Assembly (NCBI GenBank): GCA_036496585.1
Contig: DASXLB010000015.1
Location: 108,467 to 172,466, forward strand
Length of the DNA stretch: 64,000 bases
Direction of reading: 5' to 3'
From: Vicinamibacterales bacterium
Lineage (GTDB): Bacteria > Acidobacteriota > Vicinamibacteria > Vicinamibacterales > 2-12-FULL-66-21
Part shown: piece after piece, positions 33,043 through 41,059 of the stretch
How the letters are laid out: every line of letters starts with the position of its first letter
How positions within the stretch are numbered: the first letter of the stretch is position 1
Made by a program: the position numbers and the translations under genes
The notes under the pieces: model-generated
What the model was told of the DNA's origin: nothing
The model's database searches: none
Seen by the model: the letters and a program-made list of their open reading frames with translations, nothing else

Positions 33043-33462
33043 ATGAGCCGCCCGACGCTTGCGCGCAATCCCAGCCGCGCCCGCCAGGACCATTCGCAGG
33101 AAACCGCCCAGGACTACGTCGAGATGGTCGCTGAGCTCATCGACACCACCGGCGAGGCCCGGGTCATCGATCTGGCGCGCCGCTTCGGCGTCACCCATGT
33201 CACCGTCGGCCGGACGCTGCAGCGCCTGCGCCGCCACGGCCTGGTCACCTTCCTGCCGTACCGCTCGATCTTCCTGACCGCCGCCGGCCGCCGGCTCGCC
33301 GACGAGGCGCGCCACCGCCACGAGGTGGTGGTCGAGTTCCTGCAATCGCTCGGCGTCCCCGCGCCGGTCGCCAACTCCGACGCCGAGGGAATCGAGCATC
33401 ACGTCAGCCGCGAGACGCTGGAGGCGTTCGAGAAGCACCTGCGCCGGGCGCGGAAGCGCTGA
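33043..33462 (+). CDS. mntR: Manganese-responsive regulator MntR (DtxR family)
   Basis: 139 aa. Winged-helix N-terminus (about 22-85: DYVEMVAELIDTTGEARVIDLARRF with recognition-helix segment THVTVGRTLQRLRRHGLV), followed by the metal-binding/dimerisation region HEVVVEFLQSLGVP, SDAEGIEHHVSRETLEAFEKHL. This is the short DtxR architecture without an SH3 domain, as in E. coli MntR. It is divergent from mntH with an intervening palindrome, which fixes its likely target. An extra acetyltransferase gene follows 13 nt later. Confidence 0.92.
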   Translation: MSRPTLARNPSRARQDHSQETAQDYVEMVAELIDTTGEARVIDLARRFGVTHVTVGRTLQRLRRHGLVTFLPYRSIFLTAAGRRLADEARHRHEVVVEFLQSLGVPAPVANSDAEGIEHHVSRETLEAFEKHLRRARKR

Positions 33463-33475
33463 CCGCCGATGGTCG

Positions 33476-34063
33476 ATGGCGACCGATGACGCTTTGGACG
33501 TTGACACGGGAGCGGCGCGAGAGTGTGATTGCACGGTGTCCTTCGAACTCCAGCCGACACTGACCGGCCAACGCCTCGCACTCCGGCCGCTGCGGCCCGA
33601 CGATTGGGACGCGCTCTTCGCCGCGGCTGCCGATCCCCGGATCTGGGAGCAGCATCCCGAGACCGACCGTTACCAGCCCGATGTATTCCGGCGGTACTTC
33701 GACAGTGGCCTCGCGTCGGGCGGCGCGTTCGCGGTGATCGACCGCGAGACCGGCGGCGTGGTCGGTTCGACGCGCTACTACGGCTATGACGAGGCGGCCA
33801 GCGAGATCGAGATCGGCTGGACGTTCCTGGCTCGCCAGTATTGGGGCAAGTCCTACAACGGCGAGATGAAGAGCCTGCTGCTCGATCACGCCTTCCGCTT
33901 CGTCAAGCGCGTCGTCTTTCTGGTCGGACCGTCGAACGTCCGGTCGCAGCGCGCGATGGAGAAGATAGGCGGCGCCAGAATCGGCACCCGCCTGGCGCGT
34001 GGCCATGAGAGCGTGGTGTTCGCGATCGAGGCCCCGGCAGAGCGTTCGGCTGACGAGGGCTAA
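33476..34063 (+). CDS. GNAT acetyltransferase (RimJ/RimL type)
   Basis: 195 aa. RimL-like fold opening with LTGQRLALRPLRPDDWDALFAAAADPRIWEQHPETDRY, then GSTRYYGYDEAASEIEIGWTFLARQYWGKSYNGEMK, the acetyl-CoA binding region, and NVRSQRAMEKIGGARIG. Such enzymes acetylate N-termini or small molecules; target unknown. Start uncertain: ATG 33476 as given, or GTG 33536 which begins at MSFELQPTLTG and would fit the family start better. Cotranscription with mntR is likely from the 13-nt spacing. Convergent with the amine oxidase gene. Confidence 0.85.
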   Translation: MATDDALDVDTGAARECDCTVSFELQPTLTGQRLALRPLRPDDWDALFAAAADPRIWEQHPETDRYQPDVFRRYFDSGLASGGAFAVIDRETGGVVGSTRYYGYDEAASEIEIGWTFLARQYWGKSYNGEMKSLLLDHAFRFVKRVVFLVGPSNVRSQRAMEKIGGARIGTRLARGHESVVFAIEAPAERSADEG

Positions 34064-34079
34064 CGGATGCCCGGCCGGC

Positions 34080-35522
34080 TCACAACGCCGCGATTCGTTT
34101 CGCCGCCCTCGCGCCCGACTGCAGCGCCCCTTCCATGTAGCCGACGAACGCATAACAGGTGTGTTCCCCTGCGAGGAAGACACGGCCGGCGAGCGGCTGC
34201 TGCAGCTGCGGACCGAGCGTGGTCACCTCGCCGGGCGCCGGGAACGAATAGGAACCCTTGACCCACACGTCCGACGGCCAGTCCATGAACCGCGCCCTCT
34301 CGAAACTCGCGGCAAGCGCCGGATACATGCCCTTCAGTGCGGCGAGATAGTTGGCCTGGCGCTCGGCCGGCGGCCAGGCGCGGCACGCGTCGGCGGCGGC
34401 GCCGCCCGAGAACGCCACCGTGCCGGCGCCCTGGATCGCCTGATGCTGTGTCGTGTGCCAGGTGAGATGCACAGGACCGTCGCTGAGCGAGTCCGGACCG
34501 CAGCGGGAGGCCTGCCAGAAGCGATCGCGCGTTTTCATCAGGAACTTGACGTTGCTGCCCATCTGCGGCGGCGAAGTGACGTGCAGCCGCGGCGTGAAGG
34601 CGATGCGATTCCAGGTCAACGGCGGCACGGCGAGCACGACGTAGTCGGCTGCATACGTGCCGGTGCGCGTCGTCACCGTCACGCCGCTGGCGCCGACGGC
34701 AATCGCGACGACCGGTTCGCGCAGGTGTATGCGCGCGGCGCCCAGCTCCGCGGCGATCTTCAGTGCCAGCTGCTGCGCGCCGCCGCGGCAGCGATACACC
34801 TCGGTGTCCGTCCAGTATTTCTCGACCCCGCCGCCCTTGATCTGCGCGAGGTTGCCGAGATAACTCTGCCACGCCGTGGCCATGCCGTTGTCGGCGACGA
34901 GCTGCGCGTCGATGCCGGCCTTGCACAGGGGGGAGCACGTCTGCGCCGCGATCCAGTCCGCCTGCGAGCGGGCGTCCCAGACGGCCGCATCGGCGGCGCG
35001 CCAGGGCTCGAAGGGATCGGGCACGCGCGCCGCATCCACATTCATCACGTTGAGCGCTTCCGCCATTTCCTTCCACAGCGCTTCCGACTGCGCGCTCGAC
35101 AGACGCCGCCCGCCGAGCACGATCGGCGCTTCGGCGTCCTCCTCGGTGATCGTGACGAACGGCAGATTGAACCGCTGCGCGTAGTCGAGCCAAATGGCAT
35201 GGTTCGTCCCGATCAGCTCGGCGCCCCCCTCCATCGCCGCGCCGGGCGCGAGATCGCTGAAGCTGACGACCCGTCCGCCCACCCGGTTGCGCGCCTCGAG
35301 CACGGTGACTTCGGCGCCGGCGTGCGTCAGCTCGTACGCCGCCGCCATGCCGGCGAAGCCGGCGCCGATCACGACGACGTGCGGGCCGGCGGCGCGCCGT
35401 GCGGCGGCGCCGCGCGCCGAGATCAGCACGCCTGCCGCCGCGGCGAGCGAACGCCGGATCATCTCCCGCCGATCGACCGGCGCCCCGAACCGGGAGTGGA
35501 GACGGGCGTACAGTGAGCGCAT
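34080..35522 (-). CDS. Tat-exported flavin monoamine oxidase family protein
   Basis: 480 aa. A twin-arginine-like signal (RREMIRRSLAAAAGVL, about residues 18-33) precedes an FAD-binding domain with VVVIGAGFAGMAAAYEL (about 49-65), EARNRVGGRV and a C-terminal FAD segment AGRVFLAGEHTCYAFVGYMEGAL. Oxidises amines with O2, producing aldehyde, ammonia and peroxide; substrate unknown. The start at 35522 gives the twin-arginine region the right distance from the N-terminus. Readable frame extends upstream through the reverse of the next gene and is ignored. Divergent from the M28 gene, 39 bp apart. Confidence 0.88.
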   Translation of the reverse strand: MRSLYARLHSRFGAPVDRREMIRRSLAAAAGVLISARGAAARRAAGPHVVVIGAGFAGMAAAYELTHAGAEVTVLEARNRVGGRVVSFSDLAPGAAMEGGAELIGTNHAIWLDYAQRFNLPFVTITEEDAEAPIVLGGRRLSSAQSEALWKEMAEALNVMNVDAARVPDPFEPWRAADAAVWDARSQADWIAAQTCSPLCKAGIDAQLVADNGMATAWQSYLGNLAQIKGGGVEKYWTDTEVYRCRGGAQQLALKIAAELGAARIHLREPVVAIAVGASGVTVTTRTGTYAADYVVLAVPPLTWNRIAFTPRLHVTSPPQMGSNVKFLMKTRDRFWQASRCGPDSLSDGPVHLTWHTTQHQAIQGAGTVAFSGGAAADACRAWPPAERQANYLAALKGMYPALAASFERARFMDWPSDVWVKGSYSFPAPGEVTTLGPQLQQPLAGRVFLAGEHTCYAFVGYMEGALQSGARAAKRIAAL

Positions 35523-35561
35523 GGTGCGGTAGAGTCTAGCGCGGAGATGGACGGAGGGATC

Positions 35562-37691
35562 ATGCGGAAGAAACTCGTCGTCGTCGCGATGGCCATCGCC
35601 GCCGTGACCGCGTTTGCGCAGGAGAAAGAAGATCGCACGCTGCTCTCGACCGAGCAGATGAACGCGATCATCAACGAAGCGTCCGGCGAGCGCGCGATGC
35701 ATCACGTGCTGCAGCTCGTGCCCTACCAGTTCGTGCGGCCGCCGTCGGAGTATCAGGGCCACTTCCGCGAGGCGGAGGTGATGGCGAAGCTGGCGAAGGA
35801 GTACGGCTTCTCGAACGTCACCATCGAGGACTACCCGACGGGGCAGACCTGGCAGCCGACGGTGGGCGAGCTGTGGACGACGACACCGCGCGCCGAGAAG
35901 ATTTACGACCTCAACGACATTCCGGAGGCGGTCGCCTCGACCAACGGCAACGCCGACATCACGGGCGAGCTGGTCAGCGTCGGCCAGGGGGCCGCGCAGG
36001 ACTTCGAAGGCAAGGACGTGAAGGGGAAGTTCGTCCTGTCGCTGGCGCCGGGCGGCCTCGGCGGCGTCTACCAGCGCGCCGTCGCGGCGGGTGCGCTCGG
36101 CGCACTTGGCATCAGCGCCATCGGCGCCGGCGACCGCGCCGTCGACTATCCCGACGAAATCGTCTCGATGACAGTGACGGCGCAGCCGGGGACCGCGGCG
36201 TGGGCGCTGGCGCCGAAGAAGGCACGCGCGCTCGAGACGTTGCTGAACCGCGGCCAGAAAGTGACGATCCGCTCGATCATCAAGAGCGAGCAGGTCCCCA
36301 ACAAGCAGGAGATCGTCCACGCCGAGATCCCCGGCGACGGCAGCACGACGCAGGAAGTCGCGATCGGCGGTCACCTCTTCGAGGGCTACATCAAGCAGGG
36401 AGCCAACGACGACAACTCCGGCTGCGCACTGACGCTCGAGGTCGGCCGCACCTACTTGAAGTTGATCAACGAGGGAAAGCTCCCGAAGCCGAAGCGGACG
36501 ATCAACTTCCAGTGGGTGCAGGAGATCAGCGGCACGCGGCAGTGGCTCGACGCCCACCCCGACAAGGCCAAGCGGATCATCGGTGACCTCAACTTCGACA
36601 TGGAGGCGCTGCGCCTGACGCTCAGCCGCAGCTACTGGATCATGCAGCGCACGCCAGACACGTTCCCGTCCTATATCAACGACGTCGGGCAGAGCATGAT
36701 GGAGTACATCTCAGAGCTGACGCGCGAGCGCGTCCGCTACCGCGCCAACGGCTACCAGCCCGTCTTCAACATCACCTCGCCCAACGGCAGCGACGACGCC
36801 TTCTACATCAAGATCGATCAGCACTACGGCTCGAGCGATCACGTGACCTACATGCAGTACGGGATCCCGGCAGTGATGTTCATCACCTGGCCGGACATGT
36901 GGTACCACTCGTCACAGGACACGCCCGACAAGCAGGATCCGACGCAGTACAAACGCGCCGCGATCGTCGCGACCGGCGCGCTCGCCGTGGTTGCGACCGG
37001 CGGCGACGAGCTGGCGGCGCGCGTGACGAGCGAGAACCTGGCGCGCGGCAGCGAGCGGATGGGTGGCAACCAGCGCAAGGCGACCGGCTACCTCGCCGAC
37101 GCGAAGACGGCCGCCGAGCTGCACGCGGCATGGAAGGACGCGCGCGTTGCGATCCGTCATCAGGCCGACGTCGAAAAGACCGTCGTGCGATCGTCGTCCG
37201 TGCTGTACGACGATCCGGCCGGTGCGCCGAGGCGGCTGGCTGCGCTCGAGGCAGCGATCGATCGCAAGACGGCGGCGATGCTCGAAGAAGCGAAGGCGGT
37301 TTACGCTTTGCAGGCCGAGCGTTTGAAGACGCAGCCGATCGTCGAGCCGCCGCAGACGCCCGAAGAGAAGGAAGCAGCGGGCCTCATCGTCACGTGCGGC
37401 AACGGCGAGGGGACCTACTCCGGCTGTCCAACGGCCGGCCGCGGCGCCGCCGGCGGCGGCGGAGGCGGACGCGGCGGCGGTCGCGGCGCCGGTCCGGCAG
37501 GGCCGTCGCTGCCGCAGCACATGAACGCCGAGCTCACGATCCTGCTCGGCAAGAGACTCAGCGCGCTCGAGATTCGCGACTTCCTGTCGGGCGAATTCGA
37601 ACCCGTGCCGCTGACGGACGTGATGGCGGTCCTGCGCACGCGTGAAGCCGGCGGGACGATCAAGCTCGTACCCAAAACCGCGTCAAAATAG
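35562..37691 (+). CDS. Secreted M28-family peptidase, long form
   Basis: 709 aa, start at 35562 with GGAGGG just upstream (the in-frame ATG at 35547 contains that site). Signal peptide (1-19), PA-like domain (about 125-230), M28 core with GGHLFEG, GANDDNSGCA, QWVQEISGTRQW, NFDMEA and SSDHVTYMQYGIPAVMFITWPDMWYHSSQDTPD. The usual HxD ligand pair appears as GGHLFEG, with no Asp two residues after His, so one zinc ligand may differ. A C-terminal extension holds a Gly/Arg-rich run (37438-37500). Possibly an exported aminopeptidase; 5 nt before the PAP2 gene. Confidence 0.85.
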   Translation: MRKKLVVVAMAIAAVTAFAQEKEDRTLLSTEQMNAIINEASGERAMHHVLQLVPYQFVRPPSEYQGHFREAEVMAKLAKEYGFSNVTIEDYPTGQTWQPTVGELWTTTPRAEKIYDLNDIPEAVASTNGNADITGELVSVGQGAAQDFEGKDVKGKFVLSLAPGGLGGVYQRAVAAGALGALGISAIGAGDRAVDYPDEIVSMTVTAQPGTAAWALAPKKARALETLLNRGQKVTIRSIIKSEQVPNKQEIVHAEIPGDGSTTQEVAIGGHLFEGYIKQGANDDNSGCALTLEVGRTYLKLINEGKLPKPKRTINFQWVQEISGTRQWLDAHPDKAKRIIGDLNFDMEALRLTLSRSYWIMQRTPDTFPSYINDVGQSMMEYISELTRERVRYRANGYQPVFNITSPNGSDDAFYIKIDQHYGSSDHVTYMQYGIPAVMFITWPDMWYHSSQDTPDKQDPTQYKRAAIVATGALAVVATGGDELAARVTSENLARGSERMGGNQRKATGYLADAKTAAELHAAWKDARVAIRHQADVEKTVVRSSSVLYDDPAGAPRRLAALEAAIDRKTAAMLEEAKAVYALQAERLKTQPIVEPPQTPEEKEAAGLIVTCGNGEGTYSGCPTAGRGAAGGGGGGRGGGRGAGPAGPSLPQHMNAELTILLGKRLSALEIRDFLSGEFEPVPLTDVMAVLRTREAGGTIKLVPKTASK

Positions 37692-37696
37692 AGAAC

Positions 37697-38416
37697 GTGA
37701 GTCCCGTTCGGATCGCTCGGCGCATCACCGCACGGCTGTGCGGTGTGGAGCGTCACGAGATCACGTGGCTGCTCGTCGGGCTGGTCGCCTGCGTGCTGCT
37801 GCTCCTGTTCCTCCTGCTGGCCGGCGAGGTCATGGCGGGCCACACGCAGGCCATGGACACGCGCATCCTCCGCGCGCTGCGCAGCCCGGACGATCCGGCG
37901 CGGCCGATTGGGCCCATGTGGCTACCCGGCATGCTGGAGGATCTCACCGCGCTCGGCGGACCGACCGTCACGTGGCTGGTGATCCTCGGGGTGACCGGTT
38001 ACCTGCTGTTCGAACGGCGGGCGCGCGCCGCGATGTTCGTCCTGGTGGCGTGCGGATCGGGCGACCTGCTGACCCGCATCATCAAGGGCGTCTTCTCCCG
38101 GCCGCGGCCGACCATCGTGCCGCACCTGCGCGACGCCTTCTCGACGAGCTTTCCGAGCGGGCACTCGATGGAGTCGGCAATCGTGTATGTCACGCTCGCG
38201 GCAGCGCTCATCCGCGTAGTACGGCGGCCGGCGACCAGGGCCTACTGCCTTGGTCTGGCGATCCTCATCACGGGGCTCGTCGGCGTCAGCCGCGTATTCC
38301 TTGGCGTGCATTACCCCACCGATGTCGCCGGCGGCTGGATCTTCGGGCTGTTCTGGGCCTCGCTGTGCTGGCTGGCGGCAGAGTGGTACGACAGGCGACG
38401 AGCGCCGATTGCGTGA
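37697..38416 (+). CDS. PAP2-family membrane phosphatase
   Basis: 239 aa from GTG. Six hydrophobic segments with the three phosphatase motifs: KGVFSRPRP (KxxxxxxRP), FPSGHSME (PSGH) and SRVFLGVHYPTD (SRxxxxxHxxxD). Dephosphorylates lipid phosphates such as phosphatidic acid or undecaprenyl diphosphate at the outer face of the inner membrane; which one is not decidable. Follows the M28 peptidase gene by 5 nt. Confidence 0.9.
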   Translation: MSPVRIARRITARLCGVERHEITWLLVGLVACVLLLLFLLLAGEVMAGHTQAMDTRILRALRSPDDPARPIGPMWLPGMLEDLTALGGPTVTWLVILGVTGYLLFERRARAAMFVLVACGSGDLLTRIIKGVFSRPRPTIVPHLRDAFSTSFPSGHSMESAIVYVTLAAALIRVVRRPATRAYCLGLAILITGLVGVSRVFLGVHYPTDVAGGWIFGLFWASLCWLAAEWYDRRRAPIA

Positions 38417-38423
38417 CTGATCC

Positions 38424-38440
38424 GCGCACATCGTGTGCGC
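38424..38440 (+). terminator. GCGCACA hairpin after the PAP2 gene
   Basis: GCGCACA-TCG-TGTGCGC, 7-bp stem with a 3-nt loop, 7 nt after the stop codon. No T-run follows; called a terminator by position only. Confidence 0.5.
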
Positions 38441-38559
38441 AGCGTGCGGTAGGCGCACACGTGTTCGTTCCGGATCGGTTCGACGTTGAGGGAGAGAGCG
38501 CACCCCGAGTCGGGCGGCAGTCTGGCTATTCCGCGGTCGAACGAATTCAGGGAGACGCA

Positions 38560-38988
38560 ATGAGCGAGTTACAAGGGGACCGTCCGCTGTTACCCTATGC
38601 GATGGGGGCCGGGAGAGCCGAAGTGTCAGAAGCGCGACTGGAGACGATTCTGCTCGTCGAAGACGAACCCGCGGTGCGCCAGTTGTTCTCACAGGCGCTC
38701 ACTCGTGCCGGCTATGCCGTGTACGAGGCGCGCAACGGGCAGGACGCGATGAAGCTGTTCGATGCGCACGGCGACCACATCGACATGCTCATCACCGATA
38801 TGCGCATGCCGTACATGGGTGGCGCCGAGCTCGCCCATCACCTGCGCGGCCGCCGCCGGACCCTGAAGCTGGTCTGCATATCCGGGTATCCGGGGAGCCT
38901 CGACGCCGATCTCGCCGGCGATTTTCTCGCCAAGCCGTTCTCACGCGACGACCTGCTCAGGAAGGTCCGCGAAGTGCTCGACCGGTAG
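38560..38988 (+). CDS. Single-domain response regulator
   Basis: 142 aa, REC domain only with a 28-residue N-terminal leader. Acid pocket E34/D35 (VEDEP), phosphoacceptor D80 (LITDMRMP), switch residue S108 (CISGY) and K125 (AKPF) are all present. The ISGYPGS...FLAKPFSRDDLLRKVREVL ending resembles the REC domain at the end of the hybrid kinase at 49.6 kb. No output domain and no kinase adjacent, so it probably relays phosphate or acts by protein contact. An AGGGAGA ribosome site precedes the ATG. Confidence 0.9.
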   Translation: MSELQGDRPLLPYAMGAGRAEVSEARLETILLVEDEPAVRQLFSQALTRAGYAVYEARNGQDAMKLFDAHGDHIDMLITDMRMPYMGGAELAHHLRGRRRTLKLVCISGYPGSLDADLAGDFLAKPFSRDDLLRKVREVLDR

Positions 38989-39030
38989 TCGTCTCGCGTC
39001 AGGCAGGCGGGATAAGATGTCCCCCGCGGC

Positions 39031-40035
39031 ATGACGGCACGTTCCCGTACGTCCGGGCTCCTTCTCGCGGCGCTCGCCGCGATCGCGCTCCCGATTGCGG
39101 TCGGCGGACAGGGGAAATCCGCCTTCGGCCTCGCCGTGCTGCGGCGCGACGGCGTCATGATTCCGTTCGCCGCTTGGAACGGCCGCGCTTGGAGCACCGA
39201 CTGGCCGGGTCCAGGAGCGAGCGTCGACCTGCCCATTTCGATCGCCGACGTACCCAAGCGCTGGTGGGGCGCGCCGGGCCCCGCCGTTCACTGGACGGCG
39301 TGGCTGGAAGACCGCCCGCAGCCGCTCGCCCTCGAGCGGCCGCAGCAGGTGCCGGTGTTCTGCGGTACGCACCTTGGCGTGAAAACCGACTACCGGTCGA
39401 GCGGCGCCGACCCTCGCGTTCCGACCGTCGCCAAGGACGGCCTGGCGATTGCCGGTGACGCAACGCTGCTGCCGATCGTCAACGTGTCGGTCCATACCGA
39501 AGACGCCAAACAGATCGTCGCGGCGATTACCGACGACTTCAACCGCGAGGAGAGCACCGCCGCCACGCATTTCGTCAACTGGCAGCATCCTTACGGCGAT
39601 GTCGCCCGTCGCGAGTACCCGATCGAGCTCGAAGCGTTCTACCGGACGCACGAGAAGACGCCGGGCGGCGAGTGGGTCACCAACTACGTGGAGGCCGTGC
39701 GGCGTTTTCCGGCGCGGCCGGGAGACCAGGGCTGCGGGTTGATCACGTTCGTGCGCGGCTGGGTCCTGGTCCGCGACGGCGGCAAGCCGGTCATCGATCT
39801 GGGCGCGCGCATCACCTATTGCGACCGGGCCGACGTGTCGTTCATGCAGCCGTTCGGGGAGCTGATCATCGACCGCGAGCCGTACTGGGTATATCAGCTC
39901 AGCAGCTGGCGGGACGAAGTGTACAGCGTGTCGCGAGTCAGGCCCGATGCCGTGCGGCCGGTGATGGCGGTAGAGGGGGGCACCTGCCCGCGGACCGAGG
40001 CGAATCGCGGACGGGGGCGCGGCGGCGGTGAATAG
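39031..40035 (+). CDS. Secreted protein of unknown function
   Basis: 334 aa. Signal peptide (about 1-26), then a mature protein rich in aromatic and charged segments: AVLRRDGVMIPFAAWNGRAW, DVPKRWWG, PVFCGTHLGVKTDY, then a second half with THFVNWQHPYGDVARREYPIELEAFYRTH. I do not recognise a catalytic motif. It overlaps the SGNH gene by 8 nt, so it belongs to the same operon as the SGNH and MBOAT genes and may act on the same exported polymer (inference from context). Confidence 0.8.
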   Translation: MTARSRTSGLLLAALAAIALPIAVGGQGKSAFGLAVLRRDGVMIPFAAWNGRAWSTDWPGPGASVDLPISIADVPKRWWGAPGPAVHWTAWLEDRPQPLALERPQQVPVFCGTHLGVKTDYRSSGADPRVPTVAKDGLAIAGDATLLPIVNVSVHTEDAKQIVAAITDDFNREESTAATHFVNWQHPYGDVARREYPIELEAFYRTHEKTPGGEWVTNYVEAVRRFPARPGDQGCGLITFVRGWVLVRDGGKPVIDLGARITYCDRADVSFMQPFGELIIDREPYWVYQLSSWRDEVYSVSRVRPDAVRPVMAVEGGTCPRTEANRGRGRGGGE

Positions 40036-41059
40036 ATCGGTCGTTACCCTCCTGCTCTCGGCGGCCGGCCTGCTCCTGTTTCCACTCGCGCTCCGCGGCG
40101 CCGCGACACTGCATCCGGTTCCGAACCTGCAGCCGACCTATCTGCCCGCCATCGAAGGGCCGCGCGAGCGGGCGCCTTTCGACGACTCCCGCGTCGAGGC
40201 GCTTCGCCGCATGCAGCCCGACTTCGTCGTCATCGGCGACTCGATGGCGGGGTCGCGTATCGACCCGGCCGTCTTCACCGGGACGTCCCGACGGAGCGTT
40301 GCGCCGCTCCTCTACGCGGGCAGCGGTCCGGCGTGGTGGTACCTGGTGCTCAAGAACTGGGTGATTGCGAGCGGCATCCACCCCCAGGCCGTCTTCATCT
40401 TCTTCCGCGACACCAACCTGACCAACGTGCTGTTCCGCATCGACGCGACGTGGGCGCTCGACACCGCAGCCCACGCGCGGGAAGACGATCTCAACGCGGC
40501 GGTGGCGCGGCGGCGCGGCACTCCCTTCCACGAGCTGGGCGCCGCGGTCGACCGTCTCTACGCGACGACCGAGGTCCGCCGCTGGCTCGAGCCGGCGATC
40601 ACCAGCTGGCCCGCGAGAGCGATGTTTCCGTATCGACGACCGCGCGAGGCGTTCCTGCAGTCGGTCAATGAGCGCTTCGGGCTCGAGCACCTGCGCCCCA
40701 TGGACGCCGCCGACATGCAGGCGACCGAGGATCGCGAGGCCGACTTCGGCGGGTTCGTGGATCGGTCCGAGCTGCCGCTGATGCTTCGCGACGCGCAGCA
40801 GGCCGGGCTGCGTCTGATCTTCGTGCGGGTGCAGCGCCGCCCGGTCGGCGGCCGCGCGCCGTACCAGTCGCCGGCCCTGCAACGCTACATGCGCGCGCTC
40901 CACACCTACCTCGAACGGCAGGGAGCCGCTCTGATCGACGACACCGGCGATCCCGAGCAGACGCTCGACCTGTACGAGGACGGCGACCACCTCTCGCGCG
41001 AGGGGCGCCGGCGTTACACCGAGCGCTTCGCCGAGCGGGTCCGGCTGCGCTTTCCGTGA
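40028..41059 (+). CDS. SGNH-like protein of an O-acetylation system
   Basis: 343 aa from GTG. N-terminal membrane anchor/signal (about 5-24), then FVVIGDSMAGSRIDP, with the GDS nucleophile box, and a C-terminal EDGDHLSREGRRRYTE carrying an Asp-x-x-His-like acid/base pair (DGDHLS). This is the arrangement of AlgJ/AlgX/DltD-like partners of MBOAT acyltransferases. The following gene is an MBOAT, overlapping by 4 nt, which supports transfer of acetyl groups to an extracytoplasmic glycan. The polymer is unknown. Confidence 0.82.
   Translation: MNRSVVTLLLSAAGLLLFPLALRGAATLHPVPNLQPTYLPAIEGPRERAPFDDSRVEALRRMQPDFVVIGDSMAGSRIDPAVFTGTSRRSVAPLLYAGSGPAWWYLVLKNWVIASGIHPQAVFIFFRDTNLTNVLFRIDATWALDTAAHAREDDLNAAVARRRGTPFHELGAAVDRLYATTEVRRWLEPAITSWPARAMFPYRRPREAFLQSVNERFGLEHLRPMDAADMQATEDREADFGGFVDRSELPLMLRDAQQAGLRLIFVRVQRRPVGGRAPYQSPALQRYMRALHTYLERQGAALIDDTGDPEQTLDLYEDGDHLSREGRRRYTERFAERVRLRFP

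Noticed and set aside
35523-36557. Upstream extension of the amine oxidase frame
   Set aside because: Open only because it is antisense to the M28 gene; the Tat signal needs the start at 35522.
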